Counted from the stretch's first letter, positions 27,230-36,954 are shown. The stretch is 64,000 bases of DNA from CAYPAV01 sp964408805 (GCA_964408805.1 CAYPAV010000020.1:22283-86282), one strand, 5' to 3'. Notes: generated by a model from the letters alone, not told the origin. Made by a program: numbers and translations.

Positions 27230-28381
27230 ATGCTGCCGATCTTTCTTGCCGCGCTTGCAAATATCATCGGACTCGGCGTCATCGTGCCGTTGCTGCCCTT
27301 CTATGCGGCGCATTACGGGGCGGGACCGGCCGAGGCGGCCTGGCTCTTCGCCGTCTTCTCGCTGGCGCAATTCCTGACGGCGCCGCTCTGGGGCCGGCTC
27401 TCCGACCGGATCGGACGCAAGCCGGTAATCGCGATCAGTTTCGCGGGCTCCGTCGCGGCCTATCTCTGGCTCGCCTTCGCCGACGACTTGGCTGCGATCT
27501 ATCTGGCGCGGATCTTCGCCGGGGTCATGAACGGCTGGCTCGCCACCAGTCAGGCCTATGTCGCCGACATCACGGAAGAGTCGGAGCGCGCCAAGGGCAT
27601 GGGGATGCTGGGCGCCGCCTTCGGGGTCGGCTTCGTGATCGGGCCCGCACTTGGCGGCTATCTTGTGGGCGGGGAGGAACCCGAATTTCGCCTGCCGATT
27701 CTGATCGCGGCGGGCGGGTCGATGGCCGCGTTTCTGTTGTGCCTCGGCCTGTTGAAGGAACCGGATCATCGTCATTCCCAGGTCGCGTCCGGCGGTCATT
27801 TTCTCTCGACGCTGTTCTCGATCAAGATATTGGGCGTCTTGGTTCTGCTTTATTTCAGCGTCTTTTTCGTCTTCTCGGGTATGGAATCGACCTATGCCCT
27901 TTGGTGCGAGGCGGCGCTCGGGATGGGCCCGCGCCTAGTCGGCTATTATTTGACCTTTGCCGGGGTCTGCGGAGTCATCGTGCAGGGCTGGCTCGTCAGC
28001 GTCTTGGTTCGCCGGGTCGGCGAGGGCCGGCTGGTCGTCTTCGGCCTGGCTTGCCTCGCGGCGGGGTTGGGCGGGCTTCCGCTGGCGACCTCGGGTCCCG
28101 GTATGTTGCCGGCGATCGCCCTTCTCTCGATCGGCTTCGGTTTTGCCAATCCCTCGCTGCAAAGCCTGATCTCGCGGGCGGTGCCGGAGAACATCACGGG
28201 CGGTGCCATGGGAATCGCTCAATCGGCCAATAGTCTCGCCCGGATCTTCGGGCCCATTTGGGCCGGGTTCGCCTTCGCCTCGATCGGGCGGGATTGGCCG
28301 TTCTTCTCGGGCGCGTTGTTGCTCGGGCCGGTTTTCCTCGTTGCCCTCCTGCTCGTGACCCGGTTCAGCCGCGCCAGATAA
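27230..28381 (+). CDS. MFS drug-resistance-type transporter
   Basis: A 383-residue, 12-segment major facilitator. The motif-A loop WGRLSDRIGRKPV follows TM2, and a motif-C-like GAAFGVGFVIGPALGG lies in TM5, both typical of the TetA/Bcr drug:H+ antiporter group. It follows mutL by 32 nt on the same strand. The 3' end overlaps the convergent rsmD by 17 bp. The substrate is unknown. Confidence 0.85.
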   Translation: MLPIFLAALANIIGLGVIVPLLPFYAAHYGAGPAEAAWLFAVFSLAQFLTAPLWGRLSDRIGRKPVIAISFAGSVAAYLWLAFADDLAAIYLARIFAGVMNGWLATSQAYVADITEESERAKGMGMLGAAFGVGFVIGPALGGYLVGGEEPEFRLPILIAAGGSMAAFLLCLGLLKEPDHRHSQVASGGHFLSTLFSIKILGVLVLLYFSVFFVFSGMESTYALWCEAALGMGPRLVGYYLTFAGVCGVIVQGWLVSVLVRRVGEGRLVVFGLACLAAGLGGLPLATSGPGMLPAIALLSIGFGFANPSLQSLISRAVPENITGGAMGIAQSANSLARIFGPIWAGFAFASIGRDWPFFSGALLLGPVFLVALLLVTRFSRAR

Positions 28382-28922
28382 GAATCCTAAGACGCGCCGC
28401 GCCATGGCGGCGGTCGTCGATCTCCTCGAACCCCGGCGGGACCTCGAAAGCGTCATCGCGTGCGGTCTCGACGCAGGCGATCGCGTCTTTGGCGAACCAG
28501 CCGGCACCCGTGAGTGCCGTCAGCGCCGGACCGGCCAAACCCTCTCCATATGGCGGATCGAGGAGGGCGAGATCTCGGGCGGTTGCGGCGGGCGGCGGCT
28601 CGGTCGCATCGACCGCGAGAATCTCCGCTTCCGCCCGGCAGGCGGCGATATTCCGCTTCAGGGCCGCGCGCGCGGCCGGTGCCGGCTCGAAGAAGGTTGC
28701 GTGTTCCGCCCCCCGCGACAACGCTTCCAGGCCAAGCGCGCCGGTGCCGGCGAAGGCGTCCAGCACCCGCGCGCCTTCCAGCCGAAATCCGGCGCCGGCC
28801 GGCTTGCCGTGCCGCAGCATGTCGAATAGAGCACCCCGGGCGCGATCCGAGGTCGGCCGGACGGAGAGCCCTTCCGGGACGATCAGGCGCCGGCCGCGGA
28901 ATCTACCGGCGATGATGCGCAT
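28365..28922 (-). CDS. rsmD: 16S rRNA (guanine-N2)-methyltransferase RsmD
   Basis: A 185-residue Rossmann-fold methyltransferase for G966 of 16S rRNA. It begins MRIIAGRFRGRRL with RPTSDRARGALFDML. The SAM loop is DAFAGTGALGLEALSRGA and the catalytic motif is DPPYGEG. Its start overlaps the end of the upstream pseudouridine synthase gene by 20 nt, a pairing common in alphaproteobacteria. Confidence 0.94.
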   Translation of the reverse strand: MRIIAGRFRGRRLIVPEGLSVRPTSDRARGALFDMLRHGKPAGAGFRLEGARVLDAFAGTGALGLEALSRGAEHATFFEPAPAARAALKRNIAACRAEAEILAVDATEPPPAATARDLALLDPPYGEGLAGPALTALTGAGWFAKDAIACVETARDDAFEVPPGFEEIDDRRHGAARLRILIWRG

Positions 28923-29664
28923 GCCGCGATCGGCCGGGGGTCGGCTTGCCGAGCTGTTCCTTCAAGACCTTGGCCGGGACCGGATCGAGAGCGCCCCGTG
29001 GCAGCTTGCCGAGCTGGAAGGGGCCGTAGCTGACCCGGATCAGCCGTGCCACGCGCCAGCCGAAATGCTCGCAGACCCGGCGGATCTCCCGGTTCTTGCC
29101 TTCGCTCAGGCTCATCGTCAGCCAGGCATTCCTGGGCTGTTCGCGATCCAGCTTGGCCTCGATCGGTTCGTAGCGGATGCCGTCGATGGTCAGGCCCTTC
29201 GCGAGCGCCGTCAGGGCTTCCGCTTCCACCTTGCCATTGACCCGGACCCGGTAGCGCCGCCGCCAGCCCGTGGACGGCAGCTCCAGCCGACGCGCCAACT
29301 CGCCGTCATTCGTCAGCAGCAGCAGCCCTTCGGTGTTGTAGTCGAGCCGGCCGACCGAAAGCACCCGGGGCAAGTCGTCCGGCAACAGATCGAAGACGGT
29401 TCGCCGGCCTCTTGGATCACGGTTCGTGGTGAGGGCGCCGGTCGGCTTGTGAAAGCGCCAGAGTCGGGTGGTGGGCGCGTCCGGCAGCGGTTTTCCGTCG
29501 ACGGTGATCTGGCTCGCCGGCGTCAAGGCGCGCGCGGGGCTGAGCAGGACCTCGCCGTCGACCGCGACTCGGCCGGATTCGATCCAGCGTTCGGCCTCGC
29601 GCCGGGAGCAGAGCCCTGCTCGCGCGATCAATTTGGCCACCCGCTGGGGTTTCTCTTCGCTCAT
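28903..29664 (-). CDS. rluB: Large-subunit pseudouridine synthase (RsuA/RluB family)
   Basis: 253 residues with an N-terminal S4 RNA-binding domain (RVAKLIARAGLCSRREAERWI) and the catalytic domain with GRLDYNTEGLLLLTNDG, whose aspartate is the nucleophile. The later EGKNREIRRVCEHFGW is the RsuA/RluB/E/F signature. RluB (position 2605 of 23S rRNA) is most likely by similarity, but RluE or RsuA cannot be excluded. I took the ATG at 29664; a long upstream frame extension is antisense to tadA and not real. Confidence 0.88.
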   Translation of the reverse strand: MSEEKPQRVAKLIARAGLCSRREAERWIESGRVAVDGEVLLSPARALTPASQITVDGKPLPDAPTTRLWRFHKPTGALTTNRDPRGRRTVFDLLPDDLPRVLSVGRLDYNTEGLLLLTNDGELARRLELPSTGWRRRYRVRVNGKVEAEALTALAKGLTIDGIRYEPIEAKLDREQPRNAWLTMSLSEGKNREIRRVCEHFGWRVARLIRVSYGPFQLGKLPRGALDPVPAKVLKEQLGKPTPGRSRHAHHRR

Positions 29665-29781
29665 CGCCCGCTCGTCTGAACTTTGGGGCCGCACTCTAGG
29701 CCGCGCCGACGAGCTGCGCAACGCGGTCCGGCGGGGCCGGACGCTTGACGCCGTCCGTCGCCCCGAGGCAGGGTGCGGGCC

Positions 29782-30234
29782 ATGTCGGAACGCGATCAAT
29801 CCCTGATGGAGATGGCGATCGAGGTCGCCGAGCGGGCGGTGGCCAGAGGCGAGGTGCCGGTCGGCGCGGTTCTGGTCCAGGAAGGGCGCGTTCTGGTACG
29901 TGCCGGCAACCGGGTCGAGGCGGACCGCGACCCGACCGCGCATGCCGAAATCCTGGCGATCCGCGCCGCCGCAGAGCAGCTGGGGGCGGCGCGTCTGCCG
30001 GACTGCGATCTCTATGTGACCCTTGAGCCCTGTGCGATGTGCGCCGCCGCGATCTCCTTCGCGCGGCTGCGGCGGCTTTATTTCGGGGCGCATGACCCGA
30101 AGGGGGGCGCCGTCGAGCACGGTCCCCGGTTCTTCGGTCAACCGACCTGCCATCACGCGCCCGAGGTCTTCGGCGGTATCGAGGAGACCCGCTGCGCCGA
30201 GCTGTTGACTGATTTCTTTCAGGCCCGGCGATAA
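29782..30234 (+). CDS. tadA: tRNA-specific adenosine deaminase TadA
   Basis: This 150-residue zinc deaminase converts A34 to inosine in tRNA-Arg(ACG). The zinc ligands are H54 in THAEI with catalytic E56, and C84 and C87 in PCAMC. The length and the region after PCAMC (RLRRLYFGAHDPKGGAV) fit TadA better than a guanine or cytosine deaminase. It is transcribed divergently from the pseudouridine synthase gene. Confidence 0.93.
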   Translation: MSERDQSLMEMAIEVAERAVARGEVPVGAVLVQEGRVLVRAGNRVEADRDPTAHAEILAIRAAAEQLGAARLPDCDLYVTLEPCAMCAAAISFARLRRLYFGAHDPKGGAVEHGPRFFGQPTCHHAPEVFGGIEETRCAELLTDFFQARR

Positions 30235-30238
30235 GGCT

Positions 30239-31525
30239 TCAGTCTTCGTCCGGACGCGCGATGGCCCGCCAGCCGATATCTCGGCGACAGAATCCGTTCG
30301 GCCAATCGATTCGATCGACCGCCGCATAGGCCCGCTGTTGCGCTTCCCTGACGCTTTCCCCCCGCGCGGTGACGTTGAGGACCCGGCCGCCCGCCGCCAG
30401 CAATCGGCCGTCATCGGTGCGCGCCGTGCCGGCGTGAAAGACGAGCACTTGGTCGTCTTCGGCGGCGGTCTCGATACCCCTGATTTCCGTTCCCTTCTCG
30501 TAATCGCCGGGATAGCCGTTGGCCGCCATTACCACGGTGAGCGCCGCCTCTTCGTACCAACGAAGATCGAAACTGGCGAGCACGCCATCCACCGAGGCAA
30601 TCAGGGCCGGCAGCAGGTCCGACAGCAACCGGGTCATCAGGACCTGACATTCGGGATCGCCGAATCGGACGTTGTATTCGAGGAGTTTGGGGCCGTCTTC
30701 CGTGACCATGATACCCGCATAAAGAACACCTTTGTAGGGCCGGCCCTCCGCCTTCATCGCGGCGACCGTCGGCAGGATGATCCGGGTCTCGACTTCTTGC
30801 GCCAGTTCCTCCGTCATCACCGGGGCCGGGCTGTAAGCCCCCATGCCGCCCGTATTGGGGCCCCTGTCGCCGTCGAAGACCGCCTTGTGGTCCTGCGCGG
30901 AGGCCAGCGTCAATGCCGCTTCACCATCGCAGAGCACGAATACGCTGACCTCTTCGCCGACGAGACATTCCTCGATCACGACCTCGCTGCCGGCGGCGCC
31001 GAAGCGGTTGTCGAGCAGGGCATCGTCAACCGCGTCACAGGCTTCCTCGACGGTGGCGGCGACGGTCACCCCCTTGCCGGCGGCAAGGCCGTCAGCCTTG
31101 ACCACGATCGGCGCACCCTGGTCGCGAATATAGGCCTTGGCGGCCTCGGCGTCGGTGAACCGGCCGTAGGCGGCGCTTGGAATATCGTATTTTGCGCAGA
31201 GGTCCTTCATGTAGCCTTTCGAGCCCTCGAGTTCGGCGGCGGCGGCGCTGGGGCCGAAGGCCTTGATACCGATTTCGTCCAACCGGTCGACCAGCCCCGC
31301 ACAAAGGGCGGCCTCGGGACCGACGATCACGAACTCAACACCTTCGCGCTTCGCAAAGTCGACAAGTGCGGGCACGTCCTCGGCGTTGATCGGAACGCAT
31401 TCCGCCTCCGCGGAGATTCCCGCATTGCCGGGCGCGCAAAAGAGTTTGTCGCAGAGAGGCGAGGCGGCGACCGCCCAGCACAACGCATGTTCGCGGCCCC
31501 CCGCGCCGACCACCAAAACCTTCAT
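30239..31525 (-). CDS. purD: Phosphoribosylamine-glycine ligase PurD
   Basis: A 428-residue ATP-grasp enzyme for the second step of de novo purine synthesis. It begins MKVLVVGAGGREHALCW. The ATP-grasp core has NTGGMGAYSPAPV, and metal ligands lie in LLEYNVRFGDPECQ. It ends 5 nt from the convergent tadA stop and is divergent from xseA with a 62-nt gap. Confidence 0.96.
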   Translation of the reverse strand: MKVLVVGAGGREHALCWAVAASPLCDKLFCAPGNAGISAEAECVPINAEDVPALVDFAKREGVEFVIVGPEAALCAGLVDRLDEIGIKAFGPSAAAAELEGSKGYMKDLCAKYDIPSAAYGRFTDAEAAKAYIRDQGAPIVVKADGLAAGKGVTVAATVEEACDAVDDALLDNRFGAAGSEVVIEECLVGEEVSVFVLCDGEAALTLASAQDHKAVFDGDRGPNTGGMGAYSPAPVMTEELAQEVETRIILPTVAAMKAEGRPYKGVLYAGIMVTEDGPKLLEYNVRFGDPECQVLMTRLLSDLLPALIASVDGVLASFDLRWYEEAALTVVMAANGYPGDYEKGTEIRGIETAAEDDQVLVFHAGTARTDDGRLLAAGGRVLNVTARGESVREAQQRAYAAVDRIDWPNGFCRRDIGWRAIARPDED

Positions 31526-31587
31526 GCCGTCCTCGTTTATTGATTTTGCATCTGCCCCGGCGTCTACATATCATAAGCGGATCGCCA

Positions 31588-33147
31588 ATGCCCGAAAACC
31601 CGACCAGTGATTACGAGAATTTACCGGAATATTCGGTTTCGGAGCTCTCGCACGCCCTGAAACGGACGGTCGAGGACGCCTATTCCTATGTCCGCGTCAA
31701 GGGTGAGCTCTCGCGCGTCACCCGACCGGCCTCGGGGCATGTCTACCTCTCGCTGAAGGACGACTCGGCGGTGCTCGACGGCGTCTGCTGGCGCGGTGTC
31801 GCCGGCCGATTGAAGATTCAGCCCGAAGAAGGCCTGGAGGTCATCTGCACCGGCAAGCTGACGACCTATGCCCAGCGATCCTCCTATCAGATCGTGGTCG
31901 AATCGATGGAGCTGGCGGGCGAGGGCGCCCTCCTGAAATTGCTGGAGGAGCGCCGCAAAAAGCTTGCCGCCGAAGGTCTCTTCGATGAAGCAAAGAAGCA
32001 GGAATTGCCCTTCCTGCCCGACGTGATCGGTGTCGTGACCTCGCCGACGGGGGCGGTTATCCGGGATATCCTACACCGCCTCGCCGACCGGTTTCCGCGC
32101 CATGTGCTGATCTGGCCGGTTCTGGTGCAGGGTGAGGGGTCCGCCGAACAGGTGGCCGCCGCGATCCAAGGGTTCAACGCGCTGAACGGTAAGGCTGACG
32201 GACCGCCGCGCCCCGACCTCCTGATCGTGGCCCGGGGCGGCGGGAGTTTGGAGGACCTTTGGTCCTTCAACGAGGAGATCGTCGTCCGCGCCGCCGCCGC
32301 TTCCGAAATTCCGTTGATTGCCGCCGTTGGCCATGAAACGGACTGGACGCTGATCGATCATGCCGCAGATCGACGCTCTCCGACACCGACGGCGGCGGCC
32401 GAAATAGCGGTGCCGGTGCGGACCGATCTATTGGCGTCGGTTCTGGATGATGCCGGACGCCTGATGGTAGCCGCACGGCGTCTTCTCGAGGAACGCCGGG
32501 TCCGAGTTGAAGGGTTGGCGCGCGGCCTGCCGGATCCGGTGTCCGCCCTTCGCGCTCGCGAACAGCGTCTTGACGACCTCGGTGAGCGCTTGCGGAGCGC
32601 TGTTCGAAACGAGGCGGTTCTGAGACGGACTCGGGTGGAGGGGTTGGCGGCCCGTCTCCGAAGCCCGCTCCAGATTCTGGGCGACAGCCAGGAAAGGCTC
32701 GACCGCGAGGGCCAGGCCCTCGCCGTTGCCTGGTCGCAATGCCATCGACGTGCCGCCGAGCGTGCCGGGCAAATCGCCGACCGGCTTTCATCGCGGCCGT
32801 TGCGTCGCCGGCTCGACGAGGCCACGGCGCGGCTCGATGAATTGGGACGGCGCGGTCACGGCGAGGCGGGACGGCGGGTCGAGGACGCGCGCCAGCGCTG
32901 GACCCGCTTGGCCGATCTTCTCGAAAGCGTCTCCTTTCGTCGGGTGCTGGAGCGCGGCTACGCGGTCGTGCGCGACGGCAAGGCGGCGGCGATCACGGCG
33001 GCGGCATCGGCGGAGCCGGGTGCTGCGGTTTCGATCGAGTTCGCCGATGGCAAGGTCGACGCGGTCCTGGGAACGACCCCATCGACGAAACCGCGCGCGA
33101 GCCGGCGGCGAAAGAAATCCGACACCCGCCAGGGGAATCTGCTGTGA
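31588..33147 (+). CDS. xseA: Exodeoxyribonuclease VII large subunit XseA
   Basis: 519 residues. The N-terminal OB-fold (PEYSVSELSHALKRTVE, VKGELSRV) is followed by the catalytic region with TSPTGAVIRDI, ARGGGSLEDLWSFNEE and GHETDWTLIDHAADRRSPTPTAAAE, and then a long helical C-terminal half. It degrades single-stranded DNA with XseB, which is not in this window. ATG at 31588 gives the conserved N terminus. The GTGA overlap couples it to the next gene. Confidence 0.95.
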   Translation: MPENPTSDYENLPEYSVSELSHALKRTVEDAYSYVRVKGELSRVTRPASGHVYLSLKDDSAVLDGVCWRGVAGRLKIQPEEGLEVICTGKLTTYAQRSSYQIVVESMELAGEGALLKLLEERRKKLAAEGLFDEAKKQELPFLPDVIGVVTSPTGAVIRDILHRLADRFPRHVLIWPVLVQGEGSAEQVAAAIQGFNALNGKADGPPRPDLLIVARGGGSLEDLWSFNEEIVVRAAAASEIPLIAAVGHETDWTLIDHAADRRSPTPTAAAEIAVPVRTDLLASVLDDAGRLMVAARRLLEERRVRVEGLARGLPDPVSALRAREQRLDDLGERLRSAVRNEAVLRRTRVEGLAARLRSPLQILGDSQERLDREGQALAVAWSQCHRRAAERAGQIADRLSSRPLRRRLDEATARLDELGRRGHGEAGRRVEDARQRWTRLADLLESVSFRRVLERGYAVVRDGKAAAITAAASAEPGAAVSIEFADGKVDAVLGTTPSTKPRASRRRKKSDTRQGNLL

Positions 33148-33965
33148 AATTCCGCCCGGCGGTGGCGCTCGCTGGATTTGTTATTGCGATCCCGGCGCAA
33201 GCGGTCGAACTGAAGGGCGACTTCATCCAGGGCGGTCTGGTGCGGGGTACTGCGGCGCCCGGCGCCAGGGTTCGATTCGAGGGTCGGCCGATCCGGGTTT
33301 CCGACAAAGGGGTCTTTCTGATCGGCTTTTCCCGCGATGCGGCGGGAACGGCGCGGCTTGAGATTCGCGGCGAGGACGGTCGTGTCGAGGCCCGGACACT
33401 GAAGATAAAGGCGCGGAAATACAAACTGCAGCGGATCGATGGCCTGCCGCCGAAAATGGTAACTCCGCCGCCTTCGGTCCTGCGGCGGATTCGCCGTGAG
33501 AATGCCATGATCGGCGCGGCGCGGCGGCGCGATAGTGCGGAAACCTGGTTCGAGAACGGCTGGATGTGGCCGGTCGAGGGGCCGATCAGCGGCGTCTATG
33601 GCAGCCAACGGATCTTGAACGGAAAGCCGCGCCGACCGCATTACGGCGTCGATATCGCGGCCCCCGCGGGGACCCCGGTGGTGGCGCCGGCGGACGGCGT
33701 GGTGGCCCTCGCCGAGCGCGATCTCTATTACACCGGCGGGACCCTGGTGATCGACCATGGCCATGGGTTGAGTTCGGCGTTTCTGCACATGGCTTCGGTC
33801 GAGGTCGAGGTCGGCCGGCGGGTCCGAAAGGGCGTCCGGGTCGGGACTCTCGGCGCCACCGGGCGGGCGACCGGACCGCATCTCGATTGGCGGATCAATC
33901 TGTTTAAGGCGAGGCTCGATCCCGCTCTTTTGGTGCCGCCGATGCCGAAACCCGCCGCTCGCTAA
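33144..33965 (+). CDS. M23 (LytM-type) peptidoglycan peptidase with an altered HxH motif
   Basis: 273 residues with an N-terminal signal peptide (cleavage near AQA) and an N-terminal beta domain (about 25-95). The M23 domain (about 140-255) has H166 and D170 in HYGVD and H215 in AFLHM. The final HxH is changed to H246-L-D248 in GPHLDWR, so the usual third zinc ligand is aspartate. It may still bind metal. The GTG start overlaps xseA. The protein should act on periplasmic peptidoglycan or regulate an amidase. Confidence 0.88.
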   Translation: MKFRPAVALAGFVIAIPAQAVELKGDFIQGGLVRGTAAPGARVRFEGRPIRVSDKGVFLIGFSRDAAGTARLEIRGEDGRVEARTLKIKARKYKLQRIDGLPPKMVTPPPSVLRRIRRENAMIGAARRRDSAETWFENGWMWPVEGPISGVYGSQRILNGKPRRPHYGVDIAAPAGTPVVAPADGVVALAERDLYYTGGTLVIDHGHGLSSAFLHMASVEVEVGRRVRKGVRVGTLGATGRATGPHLDWRINLFKARLDPALLVPPMPKPAAR

Positions 33966-33974
33966 AGCCGCGAC

Positions 33975-34949
33975 CTACGCGTTCTCGGTTTCGACCAGAT
34001 TCCGCAGCATTCCGTCGATCAAGGCGGGGTCGCGCCAGCGCACCTCGATCGAGAGGGTTCGAATCTCCGCCCGTCGTTGTTCGGGCAGGCGGACGGCGTC
34101 CTTCTCGGTGGTGATCGGGGCGGCATTGGCGGCGCCGGCGCGGCGCAGGAGACGGTCAATGTCGCGGTCGTCATAGGCATGGTGATCGGCAAAGGCGATC
34201 GAATCGACCACCTCGCAACCGATCGCCGCCAGGGTGCGAAAAAACTTCTCAGGCCGCCCAATCCCGGCGAAGGCGAGAACGCGCTGTCCCGCAAGCGCCG
34301 CCGCTTCCGGGCCCGGCGCCAAATCCGCCGAGAGGACGGGCAGTGACGTCGGTAGCGCCAGATCGGCCGATTGATTGCCGAGGATGACCAGGGCATCGGC
34401 TTCCGCCAGACCCCGCGCCACCGGCTCGCGAAGCGGACCGGCCGGCAGGCAGTGGCCATTTCCGAAGCCATATTCTCCGTCGATCACGACCAGGGAAAGA
34501 TCCTTGGCGAGGGTCGGGTTCTGGTGGCCGTCATCCATGATGATCATCGCGGCACCCGCGGCGATGGCGGCCTGGGCGCCGGCCACCCGGTCGCGCGCGA
34601 TCCAGGTCGGGCCAACCCGGGCGAGAAGGCAGGGTTCGTCGCCCACTCGGGCCGCGTCGTGGCGCGCGGGATCGACCCGAAGCGGCCCCGCCTCGCGCCC
34701 GCCATGGCCGCGGCTCAGGAAGTGTGCCTCGATACCGAGTTCGGACGCGCGAGCGCGAACGGCCAGGGCGACCGGGGTCTTGCCCGCGCCGCCGGCAACC
34801 AGATTGCCGACGCAGACGACCGGTTCCCCGACCATGGTGGGGCGGGTCAGCCGCCGGCGAATATGTACGGTCGCGCCATAGAGCCAGCCCGCCGGTTGCA
34901 ACAAGGTCGACAAAACGCCGTTTCGCAGCCAGAAATCGGGCGCGCGCAT
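33975..34949 (-). CDS. lpxK: Tetraacyldisaccharide 4'-kinase LpxK
   Basis: 324 residues. LpxK phosphorylates the lipid A precursor at the 4' position on the inner membrane. The P-loop is GNLVAGGAGKTPVALAV at about 47-63, after an N-terminal amphipathic/hydrophobic segment, and a conserved DDGHQNP follows. It lies 2 nt after waaA and is the last gene of the msbA-acyltransferase-waaA-lpxK run. Confidence 0.94.
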   Translation of the reverse strand: MRAPDFWLRNGVLSTLLQPAGWLYGATVHIRRRLTRPTMVGEPVVCVGNLVAGGAGKTPVALAVRARASELGIEAHFLSRGHGGREAGPLRVDPARHDAARVGDEPCLLARVGPTWIARDRVAGAQAAIAAGAAMIIMDDGHQNPTLAKDLSLVVIDGEYGFGNGHCLPAGPLREPVARGLAEADALVILGNQSADLALPTSLPVLSADLAPGPEAAALAGQRVLAFAGIGRPEKFFRTLAAIGCEVVDSIAFADHHAYDDRDIDRLLRRAGAANAAPITTEKDAVRLPEQRRAEIRTLSIEVRWRDPALIDGMLRNLVETENA

Positions 34950-34951
34950 TT

Positions 34952-36223
34952 TTAGATACCACCGACGAGAAAAGGTTCTATCTCGGCAAATACCTTTTCG
35001 ACCGCGTCGGCGTTCTCATGCGCGACGTCGGCGGCCGTCTTGGCGGCGGCCATGCGCCGTTCCGGTGCTTTCAGGAAGGCGGCGACCGCGTCCGCAAGTG
35101 TTGCGGCATCGCCGACCTCGATGGCACCCCCGCGTCTCGATAGCTCCGCCGCGATGGTCTCGAAGTTCGCCATGTCGGGGCCATGGAGGATCGCGCAGTC
35201 GAGCTGCGCCGCCTCCAACGGGTTATGTCCGCCATGAGCGGCCATGCTACCGCCGATGAAAGCGATCCCGGTCAGGCGATAAAACAGTCCAAGCTCGCCC
35301 AGCGTGTCGCCGAGATAGAATTCGGTGTCCGGTTCCACTGTCTCGCCAAGCGAGCGTCGGGCCACCTTCAGCTCCGTCGCCGCCATTTCCTCGGTAATTT
35401 CGTTACCCCGGCTCGGGTGGCGCGGTACGAGAACCGTCAGGAGGTTGGGCATTGTTCGGCGCATCAACCGATGCGCCTCGAACACCATGGCGTCTTCCCC
35501 GGGATGCGTGCTCGCGGCGAGCCATAAGGGTCGGCCGTCGACATCGCGGCGAAGACTTTCCAACTCGATCCCGCCAGCGGGCAATGGAGCGGCTGAGAAT
35601 TTCAAGTTGCCGCGAAATCGCACCTGGGCGGCGCCCAGCGCGCGAAGTCGCTCGGCCTGCAACTCGGTCTGGGCCAGGCAGAGATTGAACGTCGACAGAA
35701 GATGCGCGGCCGCGCCCGAGAAGGAGCGCCATCGGCGAAAGGACCGCGCCGACATGCGCGCATTGACCATGATCGCCGGTATCTCCCGTCGCCGAAGTTC
35801 GGATAGAGCATTCGGCCATAATTCGGATTCCATCCAAAGCACGAGATCGGGCCGCCAATGGTCGAGAAACCGGCGTATCCAGGCCAATCGGTCGATCGGG
35901 ACGAATTGATGGAAGCTTCGCCCGGGTAGCCGTTCCGCCATGAGGCGGGCCGAGGTTAGCGTCCCGGTGGTCACCAAGATCTGGAGCTGCGGCCGCGCCC
36001 GCAATATTCGGTCGATCAAGGCAAGCGCCGATTGGGCCTCGCCGACGCTTGCCGCATGAAGCCAGACAAGCACCCCGTCCGGACGGTCCCGGCCGGCCAA
36101 GCCGCGCCGCTCCGGTATCCGGTTGGGATCTTCCTTGCCCTGTGCCTGGCGACGGGCCAAGAGAAATTCGATGATTGGCGTCCCGATCTCGGTCAGGCCG
36201 CGATAAAGCGATAAGGTCGACAT
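34952..36223 (-). CDS. waaA: Kdo transferase WaaA (KdtA)
   Basis: This 423-residue GT30-family glycosyltransferase adds Kdo to lipid IVA. The N-terminal domain has LVWLHAASVGEAQSA, with the conserved catalytic glutamate, and DLVLWMESELWPN. The C-terminal GT-B half has VPRHPSRG and FIGGSMAAHGGHNPLEAA. ATG at 36223 was chosen over an earlier in-frame codon inside the upstream gene, because MSTLSLYRGLTEIG matches the family start. Confidence 0.94.
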   Translation of the reverse strand: MSTLSLYRGLTEIGTPIIEFLLARRQAQGKEDPNRIPERRGLAGRDRPDGVLVWLHAASVGEAQSALALIDRILRARPQLQILVTTGTLTSARLMAERLPGRSFHQFVPIDRLAWIRRFLDHWRPDLVLWMESELWPNALSELRRREIPAIMVNARMSARSFRRWRSFSGAAAHLLSTFNLCLAQTELQAERLRALGAAQVRFRGNLKFSAAPLPAGGIELESLRRDVDGRPLWLAASTHPGEDAMVFEAHRLMRRTMPNLLTVLVPRHPSRGNEITEEMAATELKVARRSLGETVEPDTEFYLGDTLGELGLFYRLTGIAFIGGSMAAHGGHNPLEAAQLDCAILHGPDMANFETIAAELSRRGGAIEVGDAATLADAVAAFLKAPERRMAAAKTAADVAHENADAVEKVFAEIEPFLVGGI

Positions 36224-36230
36224 CGCCCCG

Positions 36231-36947
36231 TCAACCCGCTTCGGCGACAACCGGGGCGGCGGGCTCGACCGCCCGGTGGCCCATGGCCTCGTCGGCCCGC
36301 CGCGTCAGCTCGTTCAGCCGAGCTTCGAGTTCCAGGCGCGAGGATTCCAGATCGCCGCCGCGTGCGTCCCGGGGCACGGAAACGGGCTCGCCCCAAATGA
36401 TCAGTCCCCGACCGAAGGGTCGCGGCAGGACGAATCGATCCCAACTTTCGAACCGTCGCGTCGGCGCGGCGGAATAGCTTACCGGTAGGATTGGTACGCC
36501 GGTCAGCCGGGCCAGCTGGATGATCCCCGGCTGCACCCGCATGCGCGGACCCCTTGGGCCATCGGGGGTAATGCCGACGATGGCGCCGTCGCGGACTAGG
36601 CGTGCCAACTGCAAAAGCGCCCCCGCGCCGCCTCTCGTCGTGGACCCGAAAACCGATTTCGACCCGAACCGCGTCATCAGACCCGAGATCAGGCGCCCGT
36701 CGCGATGTTGCGAGACCAGCATGTGGACCTGGTCGGTTCGCTTCCACGCATAGGCCATCATCAAAAGACGGCCATGCCAAAAAGCGATGATGAAGTTCCG
36801 GCCCCGCGCATGCAGATCTTCCGGTGTTTCCTCGCCGATGATGCGCCAATGCCCGGTCCCGTGGATGACGCGGACATAAAGTGCCGCGAGCGATGCCACG
36901 ACACCTTGCGCCACCGTCCCCGACAAACCCTGTTTCAGAAGGCGCAC
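36231..36947 (-). CDS. DUF374 lysophospholipid acyltransferase-like protein
   Basis: 238 residues with a short N-terminal hydrophobic segment. The acyltransferase-like motifs are FWHGRLLMMAY and GITPDGPRGPRMRVQPG. DUF374 proteins sit beside waaA and msbA in many alphaproteobacteria and are thought to acylate lipid A or Kdo-linked lipids, which is inference here. It is 7 nt downstream of msbA and precedes waaA. Confidence 0.88.
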   Translation of the reverse strand: MRLLKQGLSGTVAQGVVASLAALYVRVIHGTGHWRIIGEETPEDLHARGRNFIIAFWHGRLLMMAYAWKRTDQVHMLVSQHRDGRLISGLMTRFGSKSVFGSTTRGGAGALLQLARLVRDGAIVGITPDGPRGPRMRVQPGIIQLARLTGVPILPVSYSAAPTRRFESWDRFVLPRPFGRGLIIWGEPVSVPRDARGGDLESSRLELEARLNELTRRADEAMGHRAVEPAAPVVAEAG

Positions 36948-36954
36948 CGGCCTC

